DNA from: Avrilella dinanensis | GTDB taxonomy: Bacteria > Bacteroidota > Bacteroidia > Flavobacteriales > Flavobacteriaceae | Direction: 5' to 3' | Length of the DNA: 64,000 nt | NCBI RefSeq assembly: GCF_002807015.1 | Contig: NZ_NIPO01000001.1 | Location: forward strand, 466,352 to 530,351 | In this document: piece by piece, positions 7,245 through 15,234 of the stretch | Position numbering within the stretch: position 1 is the stretch's first letter | How the letters are laid out: each line of letters opens with the position of its first letter | Notes under the pieces: generated by a model | Told to the model about the DNA's origin: nothing | The model's database searches: none | The model's input: the letters and a program-made list of their open reading frames with translations, nothing else | Made by a program: the position numbers and the translations under genes

Positions 7245-8642
7245 TTACTTATTATATCCCAGAATTTTCATCACGTCGTCGGCACTTTGCTGCTCTGAAA
7301 AAACTTCGGTGGCCACAATGCCGTTTTTATCTCTGTCAATCAAAATGTGTTTTGGTTGCGGAATCAAACAATGGTGGATTCCTCCTTGCCCGCTGATGGT
7401 TTCCTGATATGCTCCGGTATTGAAAAACCCGATATACAACGGTTTTTCCTTATTATATTTTGGGAGATATATCGCATTCAGATTTTGCTCTGAATTGTAG
7501 TAATCATCAGAATCACAAGTTAATCCACCTAATAAAACCCGTTCATAAGTTTCGGTCCAGCGATTTACTGCCAGCATCACAAACCTTTTGTTGATTGCCC
7601 ACGTATCGGGCAAGGTTGTGATAAAGGAAGAATCTATCATATTCCATTTTTCCCGGTCGTTTTGCTGTTTTTGCTGCAACACTTTGTATATCGCTCCGCC
7701 GCTTTCGCCTACAGTAAAACTACCGAATTCCGTAAAAATATCCGGTACATCAACCTCGGCGTCATCACAGGCAATTTTGATTTGGTTGATGATTTCATCT
7801 ACCATATATTCGTAATCATAGTTGAATGCCAACGAATTTTTAATAGGAAAACCGCCGCCGATATTCAGGCTGTCGAGCGTCGGACATTCTTTTTTAAGAG
7901 CAATATATACTTTAAGACATTTGAGTAATTCATTCCAGTAATATGCTGTGTCACGGATACCGGTATTGATGAAAAAGTGCAGCATTTTGAGCTTCACTTT
8001 CGGGTTTTCCTGAATGTTTTTACGGTAAAAAGGCACTATATTTTTGTAACCGATACCTAATCGCGAAGTATAAAATTCAAATTTCGGTTCTTCTTCCGAT
8101 GCAATACGAATCCCGACGTTAAAATCCCCGTCAATAGCCGCTGACAACAAATCCAACTCTTCATAATTATCAATAATCGGAATGGTGTTTTTGTGACCGT
8201 TATTCATCAACCGAGCGATATTTTCGATATACAAATCACGTTTGAACCCGTTGCAAATCACATAAGTTTTTTTACTGATGGTTTTTTCTTTCAGTAACTG
8301 CTCAACAATATTGATATCAAAAGCCGATGATGTTTCGACGTGAATATCATTTTTGAAAGCTTCGTCCATCACGTATTTGAAATGTGAACTTTTGGTGCAA
8401 TAGCAATAATGGTATTTACCTTCGTATTTGTGCTTTTCCATCGCTTTGCGAAACCATGTTTTGGCTTTGCTGATATTGTTGGAAATTTGGGGCAAATATG
8501 TGAATTTCAACGGAGTACCATATTGCTCAACCAGTTTCATCAAATCAATATTGTGAAAAAGCAAGCGGTCTTTATCCAAAGTGAACTCCTCTTGTGGAAA
8601 ATAAAAAGTTTGATTGATTAAATCGATATATTTTACGTTCAT
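7245..8642 (-). CDS. speA: Arginine decarboxylase (fold III, PLP-dependent)
   Basis: This 465-residue enzyme belongs to the Orn/DAP/Arg decarboxylase fold III group, with an N-terminal TIM barrel that binds pyridoxal phosphate and a C-terminal beta domain. The PLP lysine is Lys84 in YCYCTKSSHFKYV; later come NIGGGFPI, TEFGSFTVGESGG and the catalytic-cysteine loop GGLTCDSDDYY. In Bacteroidota this short form is taken to be the arginine decarboxylase making agmatine for spermidine synthesis. Shorter than the E. coli SpeA (~630-660 residues). The DHS-like gene follows directly. A long leader with potential structure precedes it (8643-8869). A different basic amino-acid substrate is possible. Confidence 0.85.
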   Translation of the reverse strand: MNVKYIDLINQTFYFPQEEFTLDKDRLLFHNIDLMKLVEQYGTPLKFTYLPQISNNISKAKTWFRKAMEKHKYEGKYHYCYCTKSSHFKYVMDEAFKNDIHVETSSAFDINIVEQLLKEKTISKKTYVICNGFKRDLYIENIARLMNNGHKNTIPIIDNYEELDLLSAAIDGDFNVGIRIASEEEPKFEFYTSRLGIGYKNIVPFYRKNIQENPKVKLKMLHFFINTGIRDTAYYWNELLKCLKVYIALKKECPTLDSLNIGGGFPIKNSLAFNYDYEYMVDEIINQIKIACDDAEVDVPDIFTEFGSFTVGESGGAIYKVLQQKQQNDREKWNMIDSSFITTLPDTWAINKRFVMLAVNRWTETYERVLLGGLTCDSDDYYNSEQNLNAIYLPKYNKEKPLYIGFFNTGAYQETISGQGGIHHCLIPQPKHILIDRDKNGIVATEVFSEQQSADDVMKILGYNK

Positions 8643-8869
8643 GATGCAAAAGTTTAAATAATAAATTTCTAATTAGACTAAAATCTGTATGTAGAAATAT
8701 TATTCAAACCCTGATATTTGCGTAAGCAATAGTGAGTTTTTGTGTCTTTCTGACACTTATACGCAGAATCAAATCCACGAGTATATTGATATATTTGATG
8801 TATTTTTTCATCAGCACGCTGCATGCCAACCTGGCGAAAATTAATTTTTAATTAAACCATTACGAAAGG
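8643..8869 (-). promoter_or_regulatory. Long, possibly structured 5' leader of the arginine decarboxylase gene
   Basis: The only exact TAnnTTTG box upstream of the decarboxylase ATG is at 8870-8877, implying a leader of about 220 bases. Within it, GCGTAA-type arms near 8720 and 8761-8764 flank a GTGTC-TTTCT-GACAC hairpin (8742-8756). A cis-acting RNA responding to polyamine or arginine is possible. A closer, less perfect promoter would remove this idea. Confidence 0.35.
8678..8824 (-). CDS. Possible 48-residue leader ORF before the arginine decarboxylase gene
   Basis: An uninterrupted frame from ATG 8824 to TAG 8678 would encode a 48-residue peptide beginning MQRADEKIHQIYQYTRGFDS, with two cysteines and many Tyr, Lys and Gln. 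It lies wholly within the presumed leader and overlaps the hairpin at 8720-8764. A 35-codon frame in another phase (ATG around 8810) overlaps it. I recognise no family and there is no strong ribosome site, so this may be chance. Confidence 0.2.
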   Translation of the reverse strand: MQRADEKIHQIYQYTRGFDSAYKCQKDTKTHYCLRKYQGLNNISTYRF

Positions 8870-8877
8870 CAAATGTA
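8870..8877 (-). promoter_or_regulatory. Bacteroidota -7 box TACATTTG
   Basis: Exact TAnnTTTG match on the minus strand, 227 bases before the arginine decarboxylase ATG and just beyond the stop of aroB (8913). It would give an unusually long leader. Confidence 0.45.
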
Positions 8878-8912
8878 TAAAATATTATTATTCAAAATCA
8901 TAATCTGATGAT

Positions 8913-9980
8913 TTATTGACTTTGAATATAAAAATTTATAGCTTCATTAACTTCATCATAAGTAATCAACTGATTATAAGCCGATTTCGATTTTCCGTTT
9001 AGCAAAACAAAATACATTTTTCCATCAATATTTTTTTTATCGTGTTTCATCAAATCAAGAATAGCTTCTTTCTGTGTGATAGTAAAATCTATTTTTGGAT
9101 AAATCGCTCTTATTTTTGCGTGAATTTCATGCAAATATTCTTCCGAGATGAGATTTTTTTTCCACGACAAATAAGCCTCAACAATCATACCTTCTGCAAT
9201 GGCAAAGCCATGTTTAACCGTTTGATTGTGATTCAGGCAATAACTTTCAAAAGCATGCCCGACAGTATGCCCGAAGTTCAATGTTTTCCGGATATGCTGT
9301 TCTTTAAAGTCTTCAATAACTATCTGATTTTTTATTTCGACAGAACGATAAATCAGCTGTCCGATATCCATTTCGCTGACGTTACTCAAATCCGACAATT
9401 GTCGCCAATAATTATAATCGGCAATCAGTCCGTGTTTGAGCATTTCTGCCCAGCCCGATAACCATTCTTCACGAGGTAAAGTAGCTAAAAAATCAGTATC
9501 AATCCCGACCAGTTTCGGAAAGCAAAAAACGCCGATTTCATTTTTGTAACCGTTCAAATCAATACCCGTTTTTCCGCCAACCGACGCATCAACCATCGCC
9601 AACAAAGAAGTCGGAACGTTCACACAATCAATGCCTCGCTTGAAAGTTGCCGCTACGAATCCGCCCAAATCAGTAATCATACCACCTCCGAGCGTAATCA
9701 ATAACGATTTCCGGTCGGCACCCAACTCTGTCATCGTTTGCCAGATTCCGGTACAGGTTTCAATATTTTTATGCTCCTCGCCCGCTTCCGTTTGAATAAT
9801 TTCGATAGGTTTATCTGTGGCTAAATTTCCCAAAAAATCAGGCAGACAATATTCGTAAGTATTAGTATCTGTGAGAATAAACAACGAAGAATAGTTTTGA
9901 TTTTCAATATATTGCGACAGCGATTCATAAAAATCAGCACCAAAGATAATTGAACTGTTCTGTAACGAATTAATCTTCAT
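8913..9980 (-). CDS. aroB: 3-dehydroquinate synthase
   Basis: AroB converts DAHP to 3-dehydroquinate, the second step of the shikimate pathway, with NAD and a divalent metal. The 355-residue protein has the NAD-binding region TLGGGMITDLGGFVAATFKR, the DASVGGKTGID loop, and the metal-binding FGHTVGHAFES near residues 240-250. Length is normal for the family. It diverges from proline dehydrogenase, each gene having its own promoter box in the 73-base gap. A promoter box for the next gene downstream (speA) follows its stop, so aroB is probably a single-gene transcript or reads through into the speA leader. Confidence 0.97.
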   Translation of the reverse strand: MKINSLQNSSIIFGADFYESLSQYIENQNYSSLFILTDTNTYEYCLPDFLGNLATDKPIEIIQTEAGEEHKNIETCTGIWQTMTELGADRKSLLITLGGGMITDLGGFVAATFKRGIDCVNVPTSLLAMVDASVGGKTGIDLNGYKNEIGVFCFPKLVGIDTDFLATLPREEWLSGWAEMLKHGLIADYNYWRQLSDLSNVSEMDIGQLIYRSVEIKNQIVIEDFKEQHIRKTLNFGHTVGHAFESYCLNHNQTVKHGFAIAEGMIVEAYLSWKKNLISEEYLHEIHAKIRAIYPKIDFTITQKEAILDLMKHDKKNIDGKMYFVLLNGKSKSAYNQLITYDEVNEAINFYIQSQ

Positions 9981-9995
9981 AAAAATATTTTCCTA

Positions 9996-10003
9996 CAAAA
10001 ATA
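9996..10003 (-). promoter_or_regulatory. Bacteroidota -7 box TATTTTTG (aroB)
   Basis: TAnnTTTG on the minus strand, 15 bases before the aroB ATG at 9980. Confidence 0.55.
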
Positions 10004-10025
10004 AATTAAAAAATCAGGAAGTACC

Positions 10026-10033
10026 TATATTTG
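10026..10033 (+). promoter_or_regulatory. Bacteroidota -7 box TATATTTG (proline dehydrogenase)
   Basis: TAnnTTTG ending 20 bases before the ATG at 10054, back to back with the aroB promoter. Confidence 0.6.
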
Positions 10034-10053
10034 CAATTCTTATTATTCGTAAA

Positions 10054-11232
10054 ATGGAAAAGCTTTTTGATAACACCGAGGTCGCTTTTGCCTTAAAATC
10101 AGACAAAGAACTCAGAAGAGCTCAGTTTTTGTTTAAAATGATTAGTAATCCGTCTATGGTGAAAATCGGGACGTCACTGACTCATTTTGCCATCAAAACC
10201 AAACTTCCGGTTAAAGGATTGATTCGTTCTACTGTTTTTGACCATTTTTGTGGAGGCGAAAACGAAGATGATTGTTTGAAAGTCGTGGATAAAATGTATG
10301 TAAAAGGCGGCGTTTCGTCTGTATTGGATTATTCTGTGGAGGGCAAAGAAACAGAAGAACAATTTGATGCTGCCGAAAGAATGACCATCAAAACGATTTA
10401 TTTTGCGAAAGAACGACAAGCGATTCCGTTTGCTGTTTTCAAACCAACTGGTGTAGGGCGTTTTGATTTGTATGTAAAAGTCGGTGAAAACCAAACACTT
10501 TCTGCCGAAGAAGAAAAAGAATGGAATCGTGTCATACAACGCTTTGACAACATCTGTCGCATTGCTTTTGAAAATGATGTAAAGTTGCTGATTGACGCCG
10601 AACATAGCTGGATGCAAGATGCTGCCGATGATTTGGTGTTGGACATGATGCGTAAATACAATAAAAACAAAGTAATTGTTTATAACACGGCTCAAACCTA
10701 TCGCTGGGACCGCTTGGATTACCTCAAAAAAATTCATCAGATTGCGATTGAGGAAGGTTTTCACATTGGCATGAAAGTGGTTAGAGGTGCTTATATGGAA
10801 ATCGAGCGTGAACGTGCTTCGGAGAAAGGTTATCCTTCGCCGATTTGTGCCACCAAATCACAAACCGATGCAACTTTCAACAACAGTGTGACTTATATGC
10901 TGGAAAATATCCATAACAAAATGGCTTTGTTTGCCGGTACGCACAACGAGGAAAGCACTTATATGATTATGAATATCATGCAGCAAAACGGTATTTCGCC
11001 TGATGACGACCGTGTTTGGTTCGGGCAATTATACGGAATGAGCGATAATATCAGCTATAATCTGGCTAAAAATGGTTACAACGTAGCTAAATATCTACCT
11101 TTTGGTCCGGTGTTTGACGTAATGCCTTACCTGATTCGCCGTGCTGAAGAAAACACTTCTGTTGCCGGACAAACCAACCGGGAACTCGACCTGATTGAAA
11201 AGGAAATAAAACGACGAAAATCGAGTCGGTAG
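10054..11232 (+). CDS. Proline dehydrogenase (FAD-dependent)
   Basis: A 392-residue stand-alone proline dehydrogenase, which oxidises L-proline to pyrroline-5-carboxylate and passes electrons through FAD to the respiratory quinone pool. The TIM-barrel core shows ECS-like KLLIDAEHSWMQDAADDLV, KVVRGAYMEIERERA, FAGTHNEES, and the substrate-binding C-terminal helix PYLIRRAEENTS with its paired arginines. Length and domain content match the single-domain type seen in Bacteroidota rather than the fused PutA. No P5C dehydrogenase gene is nearby. It faces the glycosyltransferase gene at 11305 across a long inverted repeat that should end both transcripts. Confidence 0.95.
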   Translation: MEKLFDNTEVAFALKSDKELRRAQFLFKMISNPSMVKIGTSLTHFAIKTKLPVKGLIRSTVFDHFCGGENEDDCLKVVDKMYVKGGVSSVLDYSVEGKETEEQFDAAERMTIKTIYFAKERQAIPFAVFKPTGVGRFDLYVKVGENQTLSAEEEKEWNRVIQRFDNICRIAFENDVKLLIDAEHSWMQDAADDLVLDMMRKYNKNKVIVYNTAQTYRWDRLDYLKKIHQIAIEEGFHIGMKVVRGAYMEIERERASEKGYPSPICATKSQTDATFNNSVTYMLENIHNKMALFAGTHNEESTYMIMNIMQQNGISPDDDRVWFGQLYGMSDNISYNLAKNGYNVAKYLPFGPVFDVMPYLIRRAEENTSVAGQTNRELDLIEKEIKRRKSSR

Positions 11233-11239
11233 ATATAAA

Positions 11240-11298
11240 GTTTAAAGTTTTTTTGTTTAAAAGTAAAACTCAGAACCTTAAACAAAAAAACTTTAAAC
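11240..11298. terminator. Convergent terminator, perfect 21-bp A/T-rich inverted repeat
   Basis: Bases 11240-11260 (GTTTAAAG, T-run, GTTTAA) are the exact complement of 11278-11298 with a 17-base loop. Stop codons of the converging genes lie at 11232 and 11305. The right arm plus flank recurs for 24 bases at 59204-59227, and its end recurs at 62254-62270, so it also behaves as a dispersed repeat. Confidence 0.7.
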
Positions 11299-11304
11299 AA
11301 ATTA

Positions 11305-12180
11305 TTATCCCTTCAAATAAACTACTTCTTTATCCGGAAATTTCTTTTCAACCCATTTGATGAGCCGTTTTTTAGTGTTTTTTGAAATCTTTAAAATTGG
11401 TGGCATTTTAGAGAAATCCTGTTTGTCAAATTCACTGACAAATTGAGTCAAATCAGATCCTCTGAAAATATTCGACAAAAACAATTCATTCCAATATTGA
11501 TTCCATTCGTCTTTATTTGACCAGTAATGAGCGATACAATCTGAGCTTTCTTCCAGTCCATAAGTATGTTTGAGAGCAACCGACAAACTGAATTGCTCCA
11601 ATAATCTATCGGTAACTTTATTTTCACACAGAAAATCACAAACGGAAAGAGCCAGCTCAAATTCCTGACTATCTTTGGTGTTCGGACTGGCGACTACTCC
11701 GGCATTCCACATATCATAATCTGCCAGATTTTCCACAGGCGAACCGGAAAGAACGGTAATCTGCCGGTGCATTTTTTTCACTGTTTTGCTCGAATCGTTT
11801 TTTATCGCACCTTCGTTTAAGTGCATCAATGCTTTATTTTGTGAGAGCGTATCGGCGATTTTACTTTTATCATTATACAAAAAAGTGTCGGTATCTAAAT
11901 AAACAATAGGTTCATTTTTATACATTTTACTCAAAGTTTCGATTGCTTTTATTTTCGCCCGCCAGAAATAATTGTGCTCGCCTTTCCACTCCCGCAATTG
12001 TTCGGCTGAAAGCGGAATGATGTTAATATCGCTTTTTATGGCTTCAAACCAAACCGGGTGGTCTGTGATTATATTTATGGTTTTCAGCTCTTTACAATTT
12101 GTTTTAAATGAACTGATTGAAGCATAAGCCTGTAAATAATTGTGGTAATGATTTCCGAAAATAAGGTACAATAAGTGCAT
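11305..12180 (-). CDS. Glycosyltransferase, GT-A fold (GT8-like)
   Basis: The 291-residue protein starts MHLLYLIFGNHYHNYLQAY without a signal peptide and has the hallmark IVYLDTDTFLYND, a DxD motif at about residues 95-97 that binds the metal and sugar nucleotide. The region AKIKAIETLSKM before it and NAGVVASPN after it (AGV as in GT8 enzymes) support a retaining GT-A enzyme. The donor and acceptor cannot be told. It lies 54 bases downstream of the GT4 gene on the same strand, in a cluster of four glycosyltransferase genes likely to build LPS core or another surface glycan. Confidence 0.8.
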   Translation of the reverse strand: MHLLYLIFGNHYHNYLQAYASISSFKTNCKELKTINIITDHPVWFEAIKSDINIIPLSAEQLREWKGEHNYFWRAKIKAIETLSKMYKNEPIVYLDTDTFLYNDKSKIADTLSQNKALMHLNEGAIKNDSSKTVKKMHRQITVLSGSPVENLADYDMWNAGVVASPNTKDSQEFELALSVCDFLCENKVTDRLLEQFSLSVALKHTYGLEESSDCIAHYWSNKDEWNQYWNELFLSNIFRGSDLTQFVSEFDKQDFSKMPPILKISKNTKKRLIKWVEKKFPDKEVVYLKG

Positions 12181-12234
12181 AAATCTGCTGATTAAAAATT
12201 AAGGCAATCTACGAAAAAGACGGGTAAAAACAAA

Positions 12235-13332
12235 CTATGTTGACGGCGATTCTAAAATATACTCCTTCAACTGTTGAATTATCACTTCTTTAGAAAAATT
12301 ATGTAGAACAAATTCTTTTCCGTAGGCTCCATATTCAGTAATAAGTTGAGGATTTTGAGCAAATAATTTAATTTTTTCGACCGCCTCGTCCAAATCATTT
12401 GGCGTAATCAAAAATCCGTTTTTATTGTCAATAACCAGCTCAGGCATACTGTTGGTATTAAAGGCAATACAAGGTTTTTCGCACAGGTTGGCTTCTGCCA
12501 GAACATATCCAAATCCTTCCCAAATTGAAGAAAGAAAAAACACATCAATTCCTGATAGAAAATTTTTTACGTTGGTTTCAAAACCAGTAAAAATCACGTT
12601 TTCTTCGGTATTTTGTTCTTTGTTATACTGTTTGAGTTCGGCTTCCAACTCGCCTGTTCCACCGATATAAATTTTATGATTGATATGCTGTTGGCTTAAT
12701 TTTTTAGACAAATCAATCAGAAATTTTTGATTTTTCTGATAGGACAATCGACCTAAATTACCAATAATGATTTCGTCGTTATTTCTGGTAATTTTCGGAG
12801 AACTTTCCCTGCTTAAAAACTCCTGAACATCAATGTGATTGTATATTACTTTTATTTTTTCTTTCGGAAATAAATCCGGATTGTTTTGCAGGATAGTTAC
12901 TTTTGTTGCCTGAGAATTGGCTAAAATATCGGTTACCCAATTTTTGAAAATATACCGGTTCAAAAATTTATTTTTGACAGGAATTGCTGAACCCCGACGA
13001 TAAATAATGCGTTTAACGCCAGCTTTATGTGCTGCGTTTGCCGCAATTTTCAAATCGCCCGGATGATTGATGATGATAACTTCTATTTGCTCTTTTTTTA
13101 GAATTTTCGCCAATCGATTGATTTTAAACGGATTCAGAAAACTTAAATTAGACAGATTAACCGGAACAAAACGAATATCATGATGAGATTGCAGCTTTTC
13201 GTGAATTTTTCCTTTCGGGTTTCCGAAAAAATAAACCTGATGATTCATTTTAGCAAAACTGACTGCAGTTTCATAATGCCATTTTTCGCCGCCTCCCCAA
13301 AATACGATCGAATTAAAAAAAGCTATTTTCAT
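12235..13332 (-). CDS. Glycosyltransferase, family 4 (GT-B)
   Basis: A 365-residue GT-B enzyme. The N-terminal half begins FFNSIVFWGGGEKWHYETA, with the glycine-rich loop typical of GT4; the C-terminal half has IGNLGRLSYQKNQKFLIDL and the nucleotide-sugar E-x7-E region SSIWEGFGYVLAEANLCEKP. It transfers a sugar from a nucleotide donor at the inner face of the inner membrane. Its start overlaps the stop of the GT2 gene upstream by four bases (ATGA at 13329-13332), so the two are translationally coupled. Sugar specificity is unknown. Confidence 0.92.
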   Translation of the reverse strand: MKIAFFNSIVFWGGGEKWHYETAVSFAKMNHQVYFFGNPKGKIHEKLQSHHDIRFVPVNLSNLSFLNPFKINRLAKILKKEQIEVIIINHPGDLKIAANAAHKAGVKRIIYRRGSAIPVKNKFLNRYIFKNWVTDILANSQATKVTILQNNPDLFPKEKIKVIYNHIDVQEFLSRESSPKITRNNDEIIIGNLGRLSYQKNQKFLIDLSKKLSQQHINHKIYIGGTGELEAELKQYNKEQNTEENVIFTGFETNVKNFLSGIDVFFLSSIWEGFGYVLAEANLCEKPCIAFNTNSMPELVIDNKNGFLITPNDLDEAVEKIKLFAQNPQLITEYGAYGKEFVLHNFSKEVIIQQLKEYILESPST

Positions 13333-14099
13333 CGGTTATTTTTTTGTTGTAATTCTTTTATTTTTACATATTTAAGAAATGTACCAAACGAAGCAAAACA
13401 GCAAATTACAAAACCTTGGTAACCGTCCAGAAAGCCTTTTTTGATGAAATAGTTTTTAAAAAACTTCCAAAACGGATTTATTACTATTTTCGAAAAACCG
13501 ATTTTTTTATTCGGCTTTCTTTTGAATGAATTCTGGGCAGCAATATTCGTATAACTGCGTACTTTCTGATAATGTTCATCGATAGAATCATAGGCCCAAT
13601 GCAACAAATCGCCATTAAGGTTTTCTTTGCTTTTCGGTTCGTCTAAAACGATAATTTCGTGCAGGTTATTTTCTCCTTTCCACCGGGCTTTATGCCTGTT
13701 GAAAAGCCTGATTTTATTATCCGGATACCAATTGGAATGCTTTATCCATTTGCCGCAATAGTTATTCAATCGGTTGAATGAATAGCCGTCGTGAACGAAA
13801 TTGTTTTTCGCTTCCAAAATTGATTTTTTCAGCTCTTCCGAAAGGGCTTCGTCTGCATCTAATGAAAGAATATAGTCATATTGAGCCTGGTCGTTGGCAA
13901 AATTCTTCTGGTCTGTAAATCCGATGAATTTGTTTTCGATAAAACGGACTCCATATTGCAGGCAGATTTCTTTGGTTCTGTCGGTCGAAAACGAATCTAC
14001 AACAACAATTTCATCTACTACACCCGTAATAGATTTTAAGCAATTTTCAATGAATTTTTCTTCATTAAAAGTAATAATTACTCCCGAAATTTTTGTCAT
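13329..14099 (-). CDS. Glycosyltransferase, family 2 (WaaE/KdtX-like)
   Basis: From the ATG at 14099 the protein is 256 residues, MTKISGVIITFNEEKFIENC; a longer frame to 14120 would run into the promoter box at 14118-14125. GT2 features are FNEEKFIENCLKSI, VVDSFSTDRT, the DxD-like LSLDADEAL, and the C-terminal region KNYFIKKGFLDGYQGFVIC with a membrane-associated helix. The layout matches WaaE/KdtX-like enzymes that add a hexose to the LPS inner core. It heads the leftward three-gene glycosyltransferase operon and diverges from a second GT2 gene. Confidence 0.9.
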   Translation of the reverse strand: MTKISGVIITFNEEKFIENCLKSITGVVDEIVVVDSFSTDRTKEICLQYGVRFIENKFIGFTDQKNFANDQAQYDYILSLDADEALSEELKKSILEAKNNFVHDGYSFNRLNNYCGKWIKHSNWYPDNKIRLFNRHKARWKGENNLHEIIVLDEPKSKENLNGDLLHWAYDSIDEHYQKVRSYTNIAAQNSFKRKPNKKIGFSKIVINPFWKFFKNYFIKKGFLDGYQGFVICCFASFGTFLKYVKIKELQQKNNR

Positions 14100-14117
14100 A
14101 ATCAGTTTATTTCCTTG

Positions 14118-14125
14118 CAAAGATA
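14118..14125 (-). promoter_or_regulatory. Bacteroidota -7 box TATCTTTG (glycosyltransferase operon)
   Basis: TAnnTTTG on the minus strand, 18 bases before the ATG at 14099; it decides that start over the one at 14120. Confidence 0.6.
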
Positions 14126-14149
14126 TATTTTTGCTTATTGATATTAATG

Positions 14150-14157
14150 TATATTTG
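14150..14157 (+). promoter_or_regulatory. Bacteroidota -7 box TATATTTG
   Basis: TAnnTTTG ending 8 bases before the ATG at 14166, or 11 before the second ATG at 14169. A TTG at 14131-14133 lies 16 bases upstream as a possible -33 element. The leader would be very short. Confidence 0.55.
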
Positions 14158-14165
14158 CAAGAAAA

Positions 14166-15062
14166 ATGATGAATTACCCATTGGTTTCTATTGCACTATG
14201 TACCTACAATGGCGAAAAATATTTATCGGAACAATTAGATTCAATTGTTAACCAAACCTATGAAAATATAGAAATTATAGCGGTAGATGATTGTTCTTCT
14301 GATAATACTTTGGCTATTTTGCAGGAATATGCACTTAAATTTCCGTATATCAAGGTATTTCGTAATAGCGAAAACAAAGGGTACAGCAAAAATTTTGAAT
14401 ATGCCATTTCGCTTTGTAAAGGCGAGTATATTTCCATATCCGACCAAGATGATATCTGGCTTCCAAACAAGCTCGAATTACTTTTAAACAAAATAAGGAT
14501 TAATGATGATTTGCTCGTTCAATCTATCTCTTCAAAGATTGACGAGAATGGGAACAGCCTCAATCAAACCAGTTTTGATAAGCGTTCACGTCATTATGAT
14601 AAAGACGACCCGCGAATCCTGACTTTATTTAATATATTCCTGGGACACTCTATGTTATTCAAACGAGAGTTGGCTAAAATCGCTTTTCCGATACCTCCGC
14701 ACAGCACTTATGATGCCTGGCTGGGGTTTGTGGCTACTAACAAAAAAAGTGTTTGTGTACTCGAAGAAGTCACAACGCTATTTCGTAAACACAATAATAA
14801 TTCAAGTAAAAATTGGGAAGGTAACACAAAACTTGAAAAAATAATATTGTTACAAAACAAAATAAAAGATTTCTTAACCGTTCCGGACCTTCAGCACAGA
14901 GCTTTTTTTGAGGAATTATATGACCTTGTCGAAAAACGGGTTAGTGGTTCTATGAATATAAAATTGCTGCTGTTTTTATTCAAGTACAGAAAAGTTCTTG
15001 CCTCAACATTCAATACCGGTACGATATCTAAATTAAATCATATCAGGAAGTTTTATATGTAA
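14166..15062 (+). CDS. Glycosyltransferase, family 2
   Basis: A 298-residue GT2 enzyme with the standard N-terminal GT-A domain: VSIALCTYNGEKYLSEQLDSI, IAVDDCSSDNTL, and the DxD-equivalent ISISDQDDIW at about residues 95-104. The second half, with GHSMLFKRELAKIAFPIP and YDAWLGFVAT, matches rhamnosyl- and related transferases of O-antigen and core synthesis. No membrane helix is evident. Either of two consecutive ATGs (14166 or 14169) may be used; the second leaves more leader. It is the only rightward gene of the glycosyltransferase cluster. Confidence 0.9.
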   Translation: MMNYPLVSIALCTYNGEKYLSEQLDSIVNQTYENIEIIAVDDCSSDNTLAILQEYALKFPYIKVFRNSENKGYSKNFEYAISLCKGEYISISDQDDIWLPNKLELLLNKIRINDDLLVQSISSKIDENGNSLNQTSFDKRSRHYDKDDPRILTLFNIFLGHSMLFKRELAKIAFPIPPHSTYDAWLGFVATNKKSVCVLEEVTTLFRKHNNNSSKNWEGNTKLEKIILLQNKIKDFLTVPDLQHRAFFEELYDLVEKRVSGSMNIKLLLFLFKYRKVLASTFNTGTISKLNHIRKFYM

Positions 15063-15139
15063 CCTTAGTTTGATTATTAAAACACAGCTATTTCTTGTTT
15101 TATCCTATCTTTTTTTTAAAATATTAATCGAAATCAGAT

Positions 15140-15176
15140 TATAAACATTTTTACAATACAAATTTAAACAGGCTCT
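15140..15176. repeat. Partial copy of the MITE-like element (right end)
   Basis: Thirty-seven bases, including the end AATTTAAACAGGCTCT, match 4840-4876 of the complete element without a mismatch. Sequence to the left (15063-15139) does not match, so this is a truncated remnant between the glycosyltransferase and YebC genes. Confidence 0.75.
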
Positions 15177-15203
15177 AAGCTTTCAAAAAAAATAAATTGT
15201 TAG

Positions 15204-15211
15204 TAATTTTG
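15204..15211 (+). promoter_or_regulatory. Bacteroidota -7 box TAATTTTG (YebC)
   Basis: TAnnTTTG ending 23 bases before the ATG at 15235; it lies outside the neighbouring repeat remnant. Confidence 0.55.
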
Positions 15212-15234
15212 CTCGACAAAATATATATCAAACT

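Noticed and set aside
8708..8812. 35-codon frame in the speA leader starting near 8812
   Set aside because: Overlaps the longer 48-codon frame, no ribosome site, and no recognised family; too weak to list as a gene.
10174..10764. 196-codon frame opposite proline dehydrogenase
   Set aside because: It lies wholly antisense to a well-supported enzyme, has no family motif, and the composition is that of a shadow frame.
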